Below, piece after piece: positions 36,078 to 44,804 of a DNA stretch of 64,000 nucleotides; within the stretch, counting starts at the first letter, position 1, and the number at the start of each line of letters is the position of its first letter. Both the position numbers and the translations under genes were made by a program. Below the pieces are notes generated by a model. The model was not told the DNA's origin and searched no databases. It saw only the letters and a program-made list of their open reading frames with translations. The stretch is from Saprospiraceae bacterium (lineage in GTDB: Bacteria; Bacteroidota; Bacteroidia; Chitinophagales; Saprospiraceae). The DNA lies in the NCBI GenBank assembly GCA_020848995.1, contig JADLHA010000038.1, forward strand, positions 31,020-95,019, read 5' to 3'.

Positions 36078-37353
36078 GGCGCTGGCTGTTTTTGAGGATC
36101 CTGTAATTGACGATAAAAAAGCCTATTCCCAGCAATACGAATAATACACCTTTTGCAATAAAGCTGAGGTCGTAATCCAACAGGCGTGCGCCTATGGCGA
36201 AAGCGAGTAAGACTAACCCGCCGTTGACCCCTGCCAGCTTGTTGTTTCGAAGGCCAGATGCAATCTCATAAATTCCCAGTCCGATCATGAGAATGGATAC
36301 TGCAGTTGAAGAAATATTAAAAAACGTTCCAAGAAAAAAGCACCATATAAATGGAACAAACAGGTATTTTAGCGGGTGCAGCTTACGGGGGGGGTCAACT
36401 AACAAACGTTTGTATAAAAGCCAGCCGGCAAGGGCTAACGCAACGAATGCGGCAATGCTTTCGGGAGAGAGCAAAGCGTCGGATTGCCACAGATTTTTTT
36501 CAGGTAGTTTATCCCAGAACCCTTCAAAACTGAGTTCGAACAGCAGGAATGCGGTACCGGCATATCCAAGAACGGGGTATGCGCGTGCAAAGTAGCTGTG
36601 TTTTTTAAAAGGCTGCAGGTCGCCGAGCAGGGAATAGCAGGCAAAGAGAGAAAAGAATGCCGGGCTGAGAAAGGCATCGTGGTGGTGACCCAGCGAGACG
36701 AGAAACAGAATGAGGGAAATCGCAACACCCCAATGATGTTGGGATACAAGGGGCTGATCGGTATTGGAACGCAGCAGGCCCCAGTAATGGGGAGCCAAAC
36801 CGGCCAGGAGCAGCAAGTATCCCATCCAGTTACCCCGGTTTTCGGGGGCCTCAAGACTCTGAAGCGCATAGAGGCTTGCCCCGGCCAAGACCAGCAGGGA
36901 AGTGACTGAAGACCGCATGATGTACACAAGGGGAAGGGAAAGCAGGCACCAGGTCAGCAAAAAATCGCTGAAGCTTCCCGAGAGATGAAAGATCTGTGCG
37001 ATAAGGCTCATGCATCCCCCAACGGCAAACACCAACAGAGAAGAAGCGCTTTCTCTCCAGGCGGAATGGCCGGATTTTCGCAGCAGGGTGTAAGCACAAA
37101 GTACCTGACAGAGGAGGAGAGGAACAAAAGCCAGTATCGATTTAGTCGGACGGGAAAACTGATCCCAATTGTGGGCGAGGATGAACAGCACGCCCAGGCC
37201 CATGAGCAGCGAACCAATGATGCTGAAGAGCAGGATGACGCGGTTGGGACTTTGGCGACGGCGGTCGTCATAATAGGCCCGGATGGCATCTGCCGTTTCT
37301 GCAGGAATCACGCCGGCCTGCACGAGGTCTCCGAGGTCTTTCAGCAGTCCCAT
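36067..37353 (-). CDS. DUF2157 multi-pass membrane protein
   Basis: A 428-residue inner-membrane protein. The N-terminus (MGLLKDLGDLVQAGVI, then ADAIRAYY) is the cytoplasmic DUF2157 start, with a short linker and about 12 to 14 hydrophobic helices. Typical features are SIIGSLLMGLGVLFILAHNW and the closing LGIGFFIVNYRIL. The function is unknown. The start at 37353 follows the family pattern; an in-frame ATG 19 codons earlier adds a non-conserved stretch. One dispersed palindrome (36398-36413) lies within. Confidence 0.85.
   Translation of the reverse strand: MGLLKDLGDLVQAGVIPAETADAIRAYYDDRRRQSPNRVILLFSIIGSLLMGLGVLFILAHNWDQFSRPTKSILAFVPLLLCQVLCAYTLLRKSGHSAWRESASSLLVFAVGGCMSLIAQIFHLSGSFSDFLLTWCLLSLPLVYIMRSSVTSLLVLAGASLYALQSLEAPENRGNWMGYLLLLAGLAPHYWGLLRSNTDQPLVSQHHWGVAISLILFLVSLGHHHDAFLSPAFFSLFACYSLLGDLQPFKKHSYFARAYPVLGYAGTAFLLFELSFEGFWDKLPEKNLWQSDALLSPESIAAFVALALAGWLLYKRLLVDPPRKLHPLKYLFVPFIWCFFLGTFFNISSTAVSILMIGLGIYEIASGLRNNKLAGVNGGLVLLAFAIGARLLDYDLSFIAKGVLFVLLGIGFFIVNYRILKNSQRHEF
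36398..36413. repeat. Dispersed palindrome, exact ACNAAC-N4-GTTNGT
   Basis: Reads ACTAAC AAAC GTTTGT, and contains the compact form ACAAACGTTTGT (36402-36413). It is inside the DUF2157 gene. Confidence 0.6.
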
Positions 37354-37416
37354 GGCATTCGGAGGAAGGTGGGTGAAAGAAAGAACACGCGATTGGGAGC
37401 AAGGGTGCAAGGTAAG

Positions 37417-38256
37417 TCAGGCATTGAGAAAATTTCTTTTGTAGATGAGGTAATAAATGGTAGCGACGAGGATGCTGCCTCCTGCAATGTTTCCGAGAAC
37501 GACGGGAAGCAGGCTGGCGAAAAAACCAGACCAGTTCAGCAATTGGCCGCTTGTATCCGCGGTGTTTGCTTCCGAGAGCAGTATGCCCATAGGAACCAGG
37601 TACATATTGGCGACGCAGTGTTCGAATCCGGCGGCGACAAAAGCCGATACGGGAAACAAGATGGCAACCGCTTTGTCGATTACGGACCTGCCGGCCTGTG
37701 CCATCCATACGGCCAGGCACACGAGCGCGTTGCAGAGCACTCCACTGAAAAAGGCATTGGCAAAGGGAAGGGAAAGCTTGGTCTGGGCGATGGAGACGTA
37801 TTGTTCCCTAACGAGCTCAGAATTCATACCCGGATGTCCCGAATACAAGACCAGCAGAGCGACGCCAAAAGCACCCAGAAAATTGGCAAACAGGGCGAGG
37901 CCCCAGTTGCGGAGCAGTTCGGCGGTCGTGAGCCTGCGGTCTGCCCAGGCCATGACCAGCAGGTTGTTTCCGGTAAACAGTTCGGCGCCGGCAACGACGA
38001 CGAGCAACAGACCCAGACTGAAGACCCCTCCGCCCAATACGCGTTTGGCTGCAAAACCCATCGATGAATCTGAGGCGACCAGGGTATAATACATCGCCCC
38101 CAGGGCAATGAAACCACCAGCGAGCAGACCCAGCAGGAAGAGCGAGAAAAGGGGAAGCCGCGCCTTTGCAACACCGAGCTGTTCAACGCGATCGGCGATT
38201 TCTGCCGGCGAGAAAGCGTCGGAGCCAAAGATTCCGGATGGAGTCGCAGGGGGCAT
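37417..38256 (-). CDS. Formate/nitrite transporter family protein
   Basis: A 279-residue FNT channel with six helices. Family signatures are AGAELFTGNNLLV in helix 2 and GFEHCVANMYLVPMG in helix 5, whose central His gates anion passage. It forms a pentamer in the inner membrane and passes formate, nitrite or similar small anions with protons. Which anion cannot be told; no nitrite reductase or formate enzyme genes are adjacent. It precedes the DUF2157 gene by 63 bases. Confidence 0.88.
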   Translation of the reverse strand: MPPATPSGIFGSDAFSPAEIADRVEQLGVAKARLPLFSLFLLGLLAGGFIALGAMYYTLVASDSSMGFAAKRVLGGGVFSLGLLLVVVAGAELFTGNNLLVMAWADRRLTTAELLRNWGLALFANFLGAFGVALLVLYSGHPGMNSELVREQYVSIAQTKLSLPFANAFFSGVLCNALVCLAVWMAQAGRSVIDKAVAILFPVSAFVAAGFEHCVANMYLVPMGILLSEANTADTSGQLLNWSGFFASLLPVVLGNIAGGSILVATIYYLIYKRNFLNA

Positions 38257-38353
38257 TTGCAGGTCAAGATACGAACTTGGGATGGAGTATTGAAAATTTT
38301 GTGCAGATCCTGGGGTGCCATCTCAAGGAGCAATTGCTTATCATTGCTCTACC

Positions 38354-39247
38354 ATGTACGGACACATTGCCGAAAAGCACGTCGACTGGAAAAAAATCGC
38401 TTCGCCGAAAGCCCTGTTGCTCACTGGTGCCGGAGTTGTTTTTGCCAGCCTGGCCCTGAAGGGGTTTATGATCCCAAACCGCTTTCTGGATGGAGGCATC
38501 ACCGGCTTGTCCATACTCCTCCATGAATTGACGCACGTAGACATTGCGGCATTTTTATTCATGCTCAACCTACCCTTCGTCTATATAGGTTACCGGAAAA
38601 TCGGAAAGACCTTTGCCATTCAGACCCTGGTGGCGGTCCTGCTGCTGGTGATGGCCCTGCACTTTTTCGAGATAGAGCCGGTGACCAACGATAAGGTGCT
38701 GATTGCTGTATTTGGAGGATTTTTCATAGGACTGGGCATTGGGTTGGTCATCAAGGCAGGTGGGGTCATCGACGGAATGGAGGTGCTGGCGGACTATACC
38801 AACCAGAAGTACGGTTTCTCGACGAGTGAGTGGGTAATGTTGTTCAACAGCGCCATCATACTGACGGCAGCGCTGAATTTTGGGCTGGAAACGGGAATGT
38901 ATTCACTGCTCACCTACTTCACGGCCATTCGAACGGCAGACTACGTGGTAGACGGATTTGAAGAATACACGGCGCTGACCATCATTTCTTCTAGGGAGGA
39001 AGCCATCAAGGAAATGATCGTCAAGGATTTCAACAAGGCCATCTCGGTATATCGCGGTGAGCGCGGGTTTTTGCCGGGGACCTACGAGGTCAGCCACGAC
39101 TGCCAGATCATCGTGACCATTGTAACGCGCCTGGAGATCCACCGCATGCGCAAGGCGATTTTGGAAATAGACCCTGCGGCATTTCTTTACATCACCGGAG
39201 TCAAAGAGGTGTCGGGAGGCGTTGTTAAGAAGAAGGTGCTGCGCTGA
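38354..39247 (+). CDS. YitT family protein (DUF161/DUF2179)
   Basis: A 297-residue inner-membrane protein. Five to six helices cover residues 20-200 (DGGITGLSILLHELT; GLGIGLVIKAGGVIDG). A cytoplasmic DUF2179 domain covers about 210-290 (VYRGERGFLPGTYEVSHDCQ, ILEIDPAAFLYITGVKEVSGG). The family is widespread; its transported or sensed molecule is unproven. ATG at 38354 is used since the preceding 13 codons lack conservation. It converges with a barrel gene, the gap holding a 22-base palindrome. Confidence 0.88.
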   Translation: MYGHIAEKHVDWKKIASPKALLLTGAGVVFASLALKGFMIPNRFLDGGITGLSILLHELTHVDIAAFLFMLNLPFVYIGYRKIGKTFAIQTLVAVLLLVMALHFFEIEPVTNDKVLIAVFGGFFIGLGIGLVIKAGGVIDGMEVLADYTNQKYGFSTSEWVMLFNSAIILTAALNFGLETGMYSLLTYFTAIRTADYVVDGFEEYTALTIISSREEAIKEMIVKDFNKAISVYRGERGFLPGTYEVSHDCQIIVTIVTRLEIHRMRKAILEIDPAAFLYITGVKEVSGGVVKKKVLR

Positions 39248-39270
39248 GAAGAGGAAGCGATTTTTCTATA

Positions 39271-39292
39271 TGAACAAACGTTCGTTAGTTCA
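39271..39292. repeat. Dispersed palindrome, exact ACNAAC-N4-GTTNGT, 22 bases, convergent gap
   Basis: Core 39274-39289 reads ACAAAC GTTC GTTAGT, with three flanking bases pairing (TGA, TCA). It contains both the 16-base and the compact 12-base forms. It sits in the 55-base gap between the convergent YitT and barrel genes. Confidence 0.7.
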
Positions 39293-39302
39293 CCGATGCG
39301 AT

Positions 39303-40238
39303 TCAGAAGCGGAATTGGTAAGAGCATTCTGCAGCAAAGCTGCGCGTAAGTCCATCGGGGCGAACCGGACGGACCCGCAGGGGGAATCCTGCCTGTAGAC
39401 GGAGAAGATGCCTACTGGCCGGAAGGAATTCAACGACGGCGTTTGCATTGAGGGTCCAGCTTCCCGATCCCGGCACAACGCGCAACTGGTCAGTGGTGCG
39501 GTCGCGATAAGTGTCGTTGCCAAGATGCAGAATGGGCAATACACCGCCGCCCAGTTTCCAATGTGGTTCCAGGGGAAGAAGATACAGGGCCCGAAGGGCA
39601 AGGTCTCCTTTGCGGCGATAGGAGAACAGGCTGCTTCCCGGATTGGGGAGTGCGATTGGGGGTGGCGCGTCGTTGTCGGTTTCCCCAAGCGATTGCTGCC
39701 AGGCCAGCGCAATCAGGATGCGATTGAATTGGAATTGGGCTCCGATCAAAACATCAATGGTCCCAAGGCTGGGCTGATAGTCAAAGGGCAAGGCAACATC
39801 CCCATCCTTGAGGTTGCCGCTGGAAAGGGGCCATTTGACGCCTGCGTTGACAGACAGCTGCTCAAGAATTGAATACCGGATAGAGGTAAACAGGTCTCCG
39901 GGACCCGAGACCGCATATTTTTCGTTGGCCAGGCGGGCTGCCGTCAACCTCAGGTTGATCTGCCAACGATTTCCCAGGAGACGAGTGTATTCCAAAGAAG
40001 TGCCGGTTGCGCCGATGTCAAAATCCGCTTTGCCGTAAGACAGGCCTACAGAAAAGACATTCCGCAAACCTTCGTCTGTAGAAAGGGCATCGCTTCGCAG
40101 CATGCTGCTGGTGCATACTCCCGCATCGCTGCAACCCTGTGCAAGGGTAGTTGAGCACAGGGATGGCAGCAGCCATACCATACATGCAGTCCATTTCAAA
40201 CAGGTAGGCAGATTTCGTTGGATCGCGACAAGGCCCAT
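39303..40238 (-). CDS. Probable outer-membrane beta-barrel protein
   Basis: A 311-residue protein with a signal peptide (ACMVWLLPSLCSTTLAQG). The mature part has many amphipathic strands with turns such as LLGNRWQINLRLTAARLAN and ends CSYQFRF, an aromatic barrel end. It resembles transporter-like OmpA_membrane/MetA-pathway-of-phenol-type barrels in pattern only. Residues 30-45 carry three cysteines (QGCSDAGVCTSS). The function is unknown. The ATG at 40238 gives the signal peptide; a further ATG 15 codons upstream is possible. Confidence 0.65.
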   Translation of the reverse strand: MGLVAIQRNLPTCLKWTACMVWLLPSLCSTTLAQGCSDAGVCTSSMLRSDALSTDEGLRNVFSVGLSYGKADFDIGATGTSLEYTRLLGNRWQINLRLTAARLANEKYAVSGPGDLFTSIRYSILEQLSVNAGVKWPLSSGNLKDGDVALPFDYQPSLGTIDVLIGAQFQFNRILIALAWQQSLGETDNDAPPPIALPNPGSSLFSYRRKGDLALRALYLLPLEPHWKLGGGVLPILHLGNDTYRDRTTDQLRVVPGSGSWTLNANAVVEFLPASRHLLRLQAGFPLRVRPVRPDGLTRSFAAECSYQFRF

Positions 40239-40420
40239 GGTTTTTTGCGCAATATAAGCATAGAACGCATGAAGGTTGCCCAAGTGGGAAACACAAATAA
40301 ATGAGGGTGCAGGCTTGCCCGCTAAGGATGGCCGGGAGTTAGCAACTCTGGAGCAAATGGTTTTTTAACGTTTGGCACAGGCAGGTTAAACAATCATGAA
40401 AAACTACGGTCTATTAAAGC

Positions 40421-41674
40421 ATGATCAACAAGAGGAAAACATTTTATTCAATTGCTTTGGCCTTGTCCATGTTCCATCTTTTATATGGTCAGAAGGATTG
40501 TTCCCGGCCTGCATCCGGCCTGACCCCGCTGACGGATTTTGAATCCGGTGAAGAGTTTATGGGGTTCACGGGAGGACTCTACGGAAACCAATCCAACCAG
40601 AAGCCGGATCGGTATCGCGAGGATGCGATTCGCATATCCTGGCAGGTAAAGCCCTTGAACGCTAAAGGCGAAGTGGATCCGGATGGGGTCATTGGTTTTA
40701 TTGCGATAGGTGCAAGCAACCCCAGAACGGAATTCGATGCATTTACCCGGGTCGCTGAAGCTCATGCCTCCATAAACCCAAAACTCAAATTCGTCAACAC
40801 CTGTATTGGTGGTCAGGGCATTCAGAAAATGAATCAGAAGGCCGACCCTTATTGGGTTCAGGCACAAAAATTATTGGACAGCCTTGGAATGGACGTTCAG
40901 CAGGTTCAGGTCGTTTGGATCGAGACCGAAAATACAGCCAATGGAAACGTCCAATTTCCAGCATGTGCCATGGAGCTGACCGCCGAATACCAGGTTTTGT
41001 TAAAGACGGTTCACGAGGTGTTTCCAAATGTAAAGATCTGTTATCTCGCCGCGCGTGCATATTCGGGGTATGCCATTCCAGTTGCCGGCGGGGTTGGCAA
41101 GGGCCTGCTGCATCCACGCGATTATTACAATGGCTGGGCGGTACGATTTCTAATGGACAAGGTGATTGCCGGTGAAACCGGGTACCGGTATTCGGGCGAT
41201 AGCGAGGAAATTCCATTCACCACCTGGGGTAATTATTCCTGGTCTGATGGACAGGTTGCGAGAAAGGATGGATTCTTTTTGGATTGCCAGACAGACGTTG
41301 GCGCTGATGGATTGCATCTGAGTTCGCTTGGGGAACAAAAAGTCGGGCAATTGATGTTTGATTTCTTTTCCAGGGAAGAGACGGCTACGCCGTGGTTTTT
41401 CGAATCCATAACCCGGAACGCAGATGTTGGAAAGCAGCTCAAGGAAGTGCGGGTGGCTTCCGTTCCTTCAACGCAGGGAATGGTAAACTATTTCACTTCG
41501 GATCGCTATTCAAAGGCCATGATCCTGAGTGCTCAGGGCATTTTGATCGGCGAATACGACACGGATACCGGTAATGCAGTTCAAACCGGAGATTTGCGAC
41601 CGGGAATTTACTGGATGAGTTTATTCAGCCAGGCATCGGGTTGGTCCAGGCCAAGTCCATTTATGTGCTATTAA
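40421..41674 (+). CDS. Secreted SGNH-hydrolase-like protein with T9SS-like end
   Basis: A 417-residue protein with a signal peptide (YSIALALSMFHLLYG). The core (about 70-310) has SGNH-like blocks: FIAIGASNPR in the position of GDS, NTCIGGQGIQ with a conserved Gly-Gly-Gln, and DGLHLSSLGEQKVG, the DxxH block. This suggests an esterase or lipase acting outside the cell. The last 70 residues resemble a type IX sorting domain but are weaker than the others here. The exact substrate is unknown. It ends at a bidirectional terminator hairpin. Confidence 0.6.
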   Translation: MINKRKTFYSIALALSMFHLLYGQKDCSRPASGLTPLTDFESGEEFMGFTGGLYGNQSNQKPDRYREDAIRISWQVKPLNAKGEVDPDGVIGFIAIGASNPRTEFDAFTRVAEAHASINPKLKFVNTCIGGQGIQKMNQKADPYWVQAQKLLDSLGMDVQQVQVVWIETENTANGNVQFPACAMELTAEYQVLLKTVHEVFPNVKICYLAARAYSGYAIPVAGGVGKGLLHPRDYYNGWAVRFLMDKVIAGETGYRYSGDSEEIPFTTWGNYSWSDGQVARKDGFFLDCQTDVGADGLHLSSLGEQKVGQLMFDFFSREETATPWFFESITRNADVGKQLKEVRVASVPSTQGMVNYFTSDRYSKAMILSAQGILIGEYDTDTGNAVQTGDLRPGIYWMSLFSQASGWSRPSPFMCY

Positions 41675-41690
41675 AAGGCCGAAGGCCTTT
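41673..41690. terminator. Bidirectional terminator hairpin, convergent genes
   Basis: Arms AAAGGCC (41674-41680) and GGCCTTT (41684-41690), loop GAA. Poly-A before and T-rich sequence after make it usable by both convergent genes. The hairpin includes the last base of each stop codon. Confidence 0.75.
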
Positions 41691-44503
41691 CAGTTCTTTT
41701 TGTTTCCTACTGACCCGGCACGGTGTTTGCCCGTGTGATTTTTTGACGTGTTGAACTTGTCCAGGCTCAAAGGAGGAACACCTGTCTGGGTGGGTTTATT
41801 CCGGATGACTTCGTAGGATTCATAGCCTTTGCGGACGGCTTTCACCTCCCAATAAAATGCAAAGTTGCCAAGACCCCCTTTGAGTTCGCGGACGCGAAAG
41901 CCCTGTTCGTTCTGATCCACTACAGCCAGGCCGTAGGTTTCGGCGGAGCGCGGCGTGAGTTGGATGGTCGATTCAGATGAGAGGGCAATTTCGCGGAAAT
42001 GATCCGGGTAGGGAATAAAGACTTCACCGGAGTGGAGCTGGGAAGTCCCGCGAACATAAGCAGCCGCTTCAGGACCCTCGAGGCTGGCATACCAGATCTG
42101 CTTTGCAGGATCCGACGGATGATCAACGCAGAAATTTTTAATGTCGGCGTAGAGTACGCCCTGGTTGTTGTCGTCGACGAACATACCAGCCTTGCGTTGT
42201 CCGAGTGGATCGTTTACTGAAACAAAGCCCCGGTTTGCTGCATCGTTGTCGTTGGAAAGAAAGTTATTGCCCGCATAGACATTAACGTAAGCGTTGTCAC
42301 CATTGAGGATCACGGCTCCCGTATTTGGGGTGAGTCCCAGCGGGCCAATGGCCGATGAAAACTGAAGTTGATTGTCGGGGTTGATGTGGAGTAGCGCCCA
42401 GCGACCCAGTTGAGCAGCGAGTTTTGAATCTTCCTGAACATCGATGGTGCCGTTGTTGGCATAGACGATGCCGTTGTTTGAAAGGGTCACCAGCATACCT
42501 GCCCTGCCAATGCCGTTGCTATCATAAACTTCGGCGAAACCGTGATCACCACTTCCCGAAGCAAGATTTGCTCCGGCATAAAAGTTTGGGGCTCCGGATG
42601 ATCCATTGATGGCAAGCAGAGAGGCATTCGGAACAGCGGGATCGAGGAAGAGTCCTCCGGCGAGCTGTTTCAGGGAGTCCTGCAACATCAGTCCGTCCGG
42701 GGTAAAGGCGTGGGTGAACGCATCGTTCACGGGATCCTTTATCCGGAATTCCCCATTGGCGTAAACCCTTCCCAGGGAATTGTCGCTCGATTCAATTCCC
42801 GCGACGGCGTTTTGAAAAATGGTATTGATTTGGAGGTATCCGCTGTTGCGGCCGGGTTGATTTCCCGCAACGAGCCGGTCGTTATAAAGATAAATGGAAG
42901 TACCTCCCGGCCCAGTGAGGGTGTCGAGCGTACCAGCTGCGAATAGGCCATTTTGGGCGCTGTTGAATCCGCCGTTTCCGAACAGGGTTAGGTAGCCGTC
43001 GACGTTGGATACTCCCAGAGTGGCGGAAGAAACATCTGAAAGTCCATACAGAGACAGTCGTGGAAAGGGCAAAGGATCGTTGGTCCCCGTCGAGGCGCCC
43101 AGGTGAGCGATCAGGCGGTCGTTGGCGCCGGAGAACAGCCGGAGGCCGCCGTTTTTATGCCTGGCTTCCGTTCCCAGCCAGACATTTTTCCATTTGACGT
43201 CGTTATACATGGCCAGGCTGTCGGGAAGCAGTTCGATGCGCTCGTAAACATCGTCCGGGGTGAGCGCCTGGCGGGCGATCATACCAAGCCCTGTGAACAG
43301 CGCGTTGTAGGACCCAATATCGTGGTAGAGGCTACCAGTTGTTAGTTCGGTATGAGCTGACCCAAGTTCAAACCGAAGCTTGGCCGGGTCTAACACGGAG
43401 CGGGAGGAAAACAGCAAGCCCGTGCCGGTGCGGAAATATTCGAGCGAATCGATCGAGAGTACCGCGTTATGACTGACGGGATCGGTGCCATCGAAGCGCA
43501 GCAGGTTTCCTTGCCAGAACGATGTATTGCTTGGTGATTGTGCGATGAAGGCGGTCCCCGGTTCGATGCTGAGGTAGGGAGGCTGGGGCGAACCCGTCCA
43601 AACGAGCTTTCTCGACATCAGGCTATCGGTGAAGGCAATCCCATTGTTGTATTCAATGCCTCCCGGCGCTGCGACCCAGGGAGAGGCCAATGGGCTCAGG
43701 TCTACCGCGTTGGCCTGTGTGAGCTGGAGCATGCTGCCGTTGAGGGCGAGTTGCTGTAACTCGTTGCCGGGATCAGCATCGGCGTCATTTACGGAGTCGG
43801 TTACGGAGCCGCCATTGTTGGACAGGGTGATGGTGTTCCCGGTTTTGAAGAGCGTTTGCAATTCGTTGGCCGGGTCTGCATCGGCGTCGTTTACGGCGTC
43901 GTTTACGGAGCCGCCGTTGTTGGATAGGGTGATGGTGTTCCCGGTTTTAAAAAGCGTTTGCAATTCGTTGGCGGGATCTGCGTCCGCATCGTTTACGGAG
44001 TCGATAACGGCACCGCCGTTATTGGACAGGGTGATCGTATTGCCGGTTTTTGAAAGTGTTTGTAGCTCATTGGCGGGATCTGCATCGGCGTCGTCATTAT
44101 CAGATACGGTTGCGGCATGCAACGCGTATGGCACCGAGAGGATCTGGCTGGTGCCTAACGACTGGTAGTTCGTTCCTCCGGTGGCATCCAGTTCGACTTC
44201 GAGCCAGAATGCGTGAGCGCCCCAGACGATAGAAGAGAAAGTGCCGGAGACAGGCGTTCCTGCACCGACCTGCAGGCTGAAGATGCCAAGGTCGCCGGTT
44301 GTGGTCTGGTGCGTCTCAGAATAGGCTACCGCTCCTGCAGGGCCGTCGGAATGCATGCTCAGGCGGAGCGAAATGAGCTGGTTCCGGATGGGGTCTCCGG
44401 TGGCATTGCGGGCCACACCCTGATAGTTAAAACCCTGTGGTGCCTGTGCTCCCAGCCAACAGGAATTTACGACGAGCAGAAGAAAACACAATTGCTTTTT
44501 CAT
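41690..44503 (-). CDS. Large secreted repeat protein of unknown function
   Basis: A 937-residue protein with a signal peptide (LLLVVNSCWLGAQ). Residues 22-130 form an N-terminal domain typical of Bacteroidota surface proteins (APQGFNYQGVARNATG, SVPYALHA). Residues 138-250 hold a near-perfect 34-residue repeat (DADADPANELQTL, GNTITLSNNGG). The middle is long and beta-rich with Gly/Asn/Asp-rich strands, resembling phage-tail or endosialidase-type fibres. The final 160 residues (GPEAAAYVRGTSQLHSGEV) look like the chaperone-of-endosialidase type end. It has no clear T9SS motif. It may be an adhesin or fibre; this is inference. Confidence 0.7.
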   Translation of the reverse strand: MKKQLCFLLLVVNSCWLGAQAPQGFNYQGVARNATGDPIRNQLISLRLSMHSDGPAGAVAYSETHQTTTGDLGIFSLQVGAGTPVSGTFSSIVWGAHAFWLEVELDATGGTNYQSLGTSQILSVPYALHAATVSDNDDADADPANELQTLSKTGNTITLSNNGGAVIDSVNDADADPANELQTLFKTGNTITLSNNGGSVNDAVNDADADPANELQTLFKTGNTITLSNNGGSVTDSVNDADADPGNELQQLALNGSMLQLTQANAVDLSPLASPWVAAPGGIEYNNGIAFTDSLMSRKLVWTGSPQPPYLSIEPGTAFIAQSPSNTSFWQGNLLRFDGTDPVSHNAVLSIDSLEYFRTGTGLLFSSRSVLDPAKLRFELGSAHTELTTGSLYHDIGSYNALFTGLGMIARQALTPDDVYERIELLPDSLAMYNDVKWKNVWLGTEARHKNGGLRLFSGANDRLIAHLGASTGTNDPLPFPRLSLYGLSDVSSATLGVSNVDGYLTLFGNGGFNSAQNGLFAAGTLDTLTGPGGTSIYLYNDRLVAGNQPGRNSGYLQINTIFQNAVAGIESSDNSLGRVYANGEFRIKDPVNDAFTHAFTPDGLMLQDSLKQLAGGLFLDPAVPNASLLAINGSSGAPNFYAGANLASGSGDHGFAEVYDSNGIGRAGMLVTLSNNGIVYANNGTIDVQEDSKLAAQLGRWALLHINPDNQLQFSSAIGPLGLTPNTGAVILNGDNAYVNVYAGNNFLSNDNDAANRGFVSVNDPLGQRKAGMFVDDNNQGVLYADIKNFCVDHPSDPAKQIWYASLEGPEAAAYVRGTSQLHSGEVFIPYPDHFREIALSSESTIQLTPRSAETYGLAVVDQNEQGFRVRELKGGLGNFAFYWEVKAVRKGYESYEVIRNKPTQTGVPPLSLDKFNTSKNHTGKHRAGSVGNKKN
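43754..44092 (-). repeat. Tandem 102-base coding repeat
   Basis: Three full units and a fourth partial one in the reading frame, 102 bases (34 residues) each, beginning DADADP at residues 138, 172, 206 and 240. The units are nearly identical in DNA, which suggests recent expansion or gene conversion. Confidence 0.85.
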
Positions 44504-44804
44504 AGAGGGTACAATTTAATGCGACGGTAAAGAGGACAAGTCAGAGACATTGAACAATGGATTCAGAACATGCGCATGGGAAATATTTTGGGAAGGCTTA
44601 CAGGAGGTATTCACTGAGGATACCATGCGATCAGCAGGGGTTGTAAGACTAAGTACAAGGTGTCGGGCACCGTGCATATTCCTTCAAATGTACAAAAATT
44701 TTATGAATTCACTCCCCGTGGTCAGAGGGAAGTCAAGCCAAAGCCAGGCTGCGGGGAGAACTGAGCCCATGGCTGAGGTGCACGGTCGTTGTGTCGTGCG
44801 GATT
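44504..44804. other. Intergenic region without recognised gene
   Basis: These 301 bases contain a possible -7 box for the repeat protein on the reverse strand (TACATTTG, 44685-44692), 180 bases upstream of its ATG. I see nothing else. Confidence 0.4.

Noticed and set aside
37622..37632. TTCGAATCC as a tRNA T-arm
   Set aside because: It is in the FNT coding sequence and no acceptor, D or anticodon arms can be drawn.
36985..38067. A 360-residue rightward frame
   Set aside because: Shadow of the FNT and DUF2157 genes; its composition (many Gly, Arg, Gln, no domain) is that of an antisense frame.
42713..42730. GTGAACG-CAT-CGTTCAC inverted repeat as a family site
   Set aside because: Different half-site and a 3-base spacer, in coding sequence; treated as chance.
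43754..44092. CRISPR-like regular repeats
   Set aside because: The repeat is 102 bases, in frame, without unique spacers; it encodes protein repeats.
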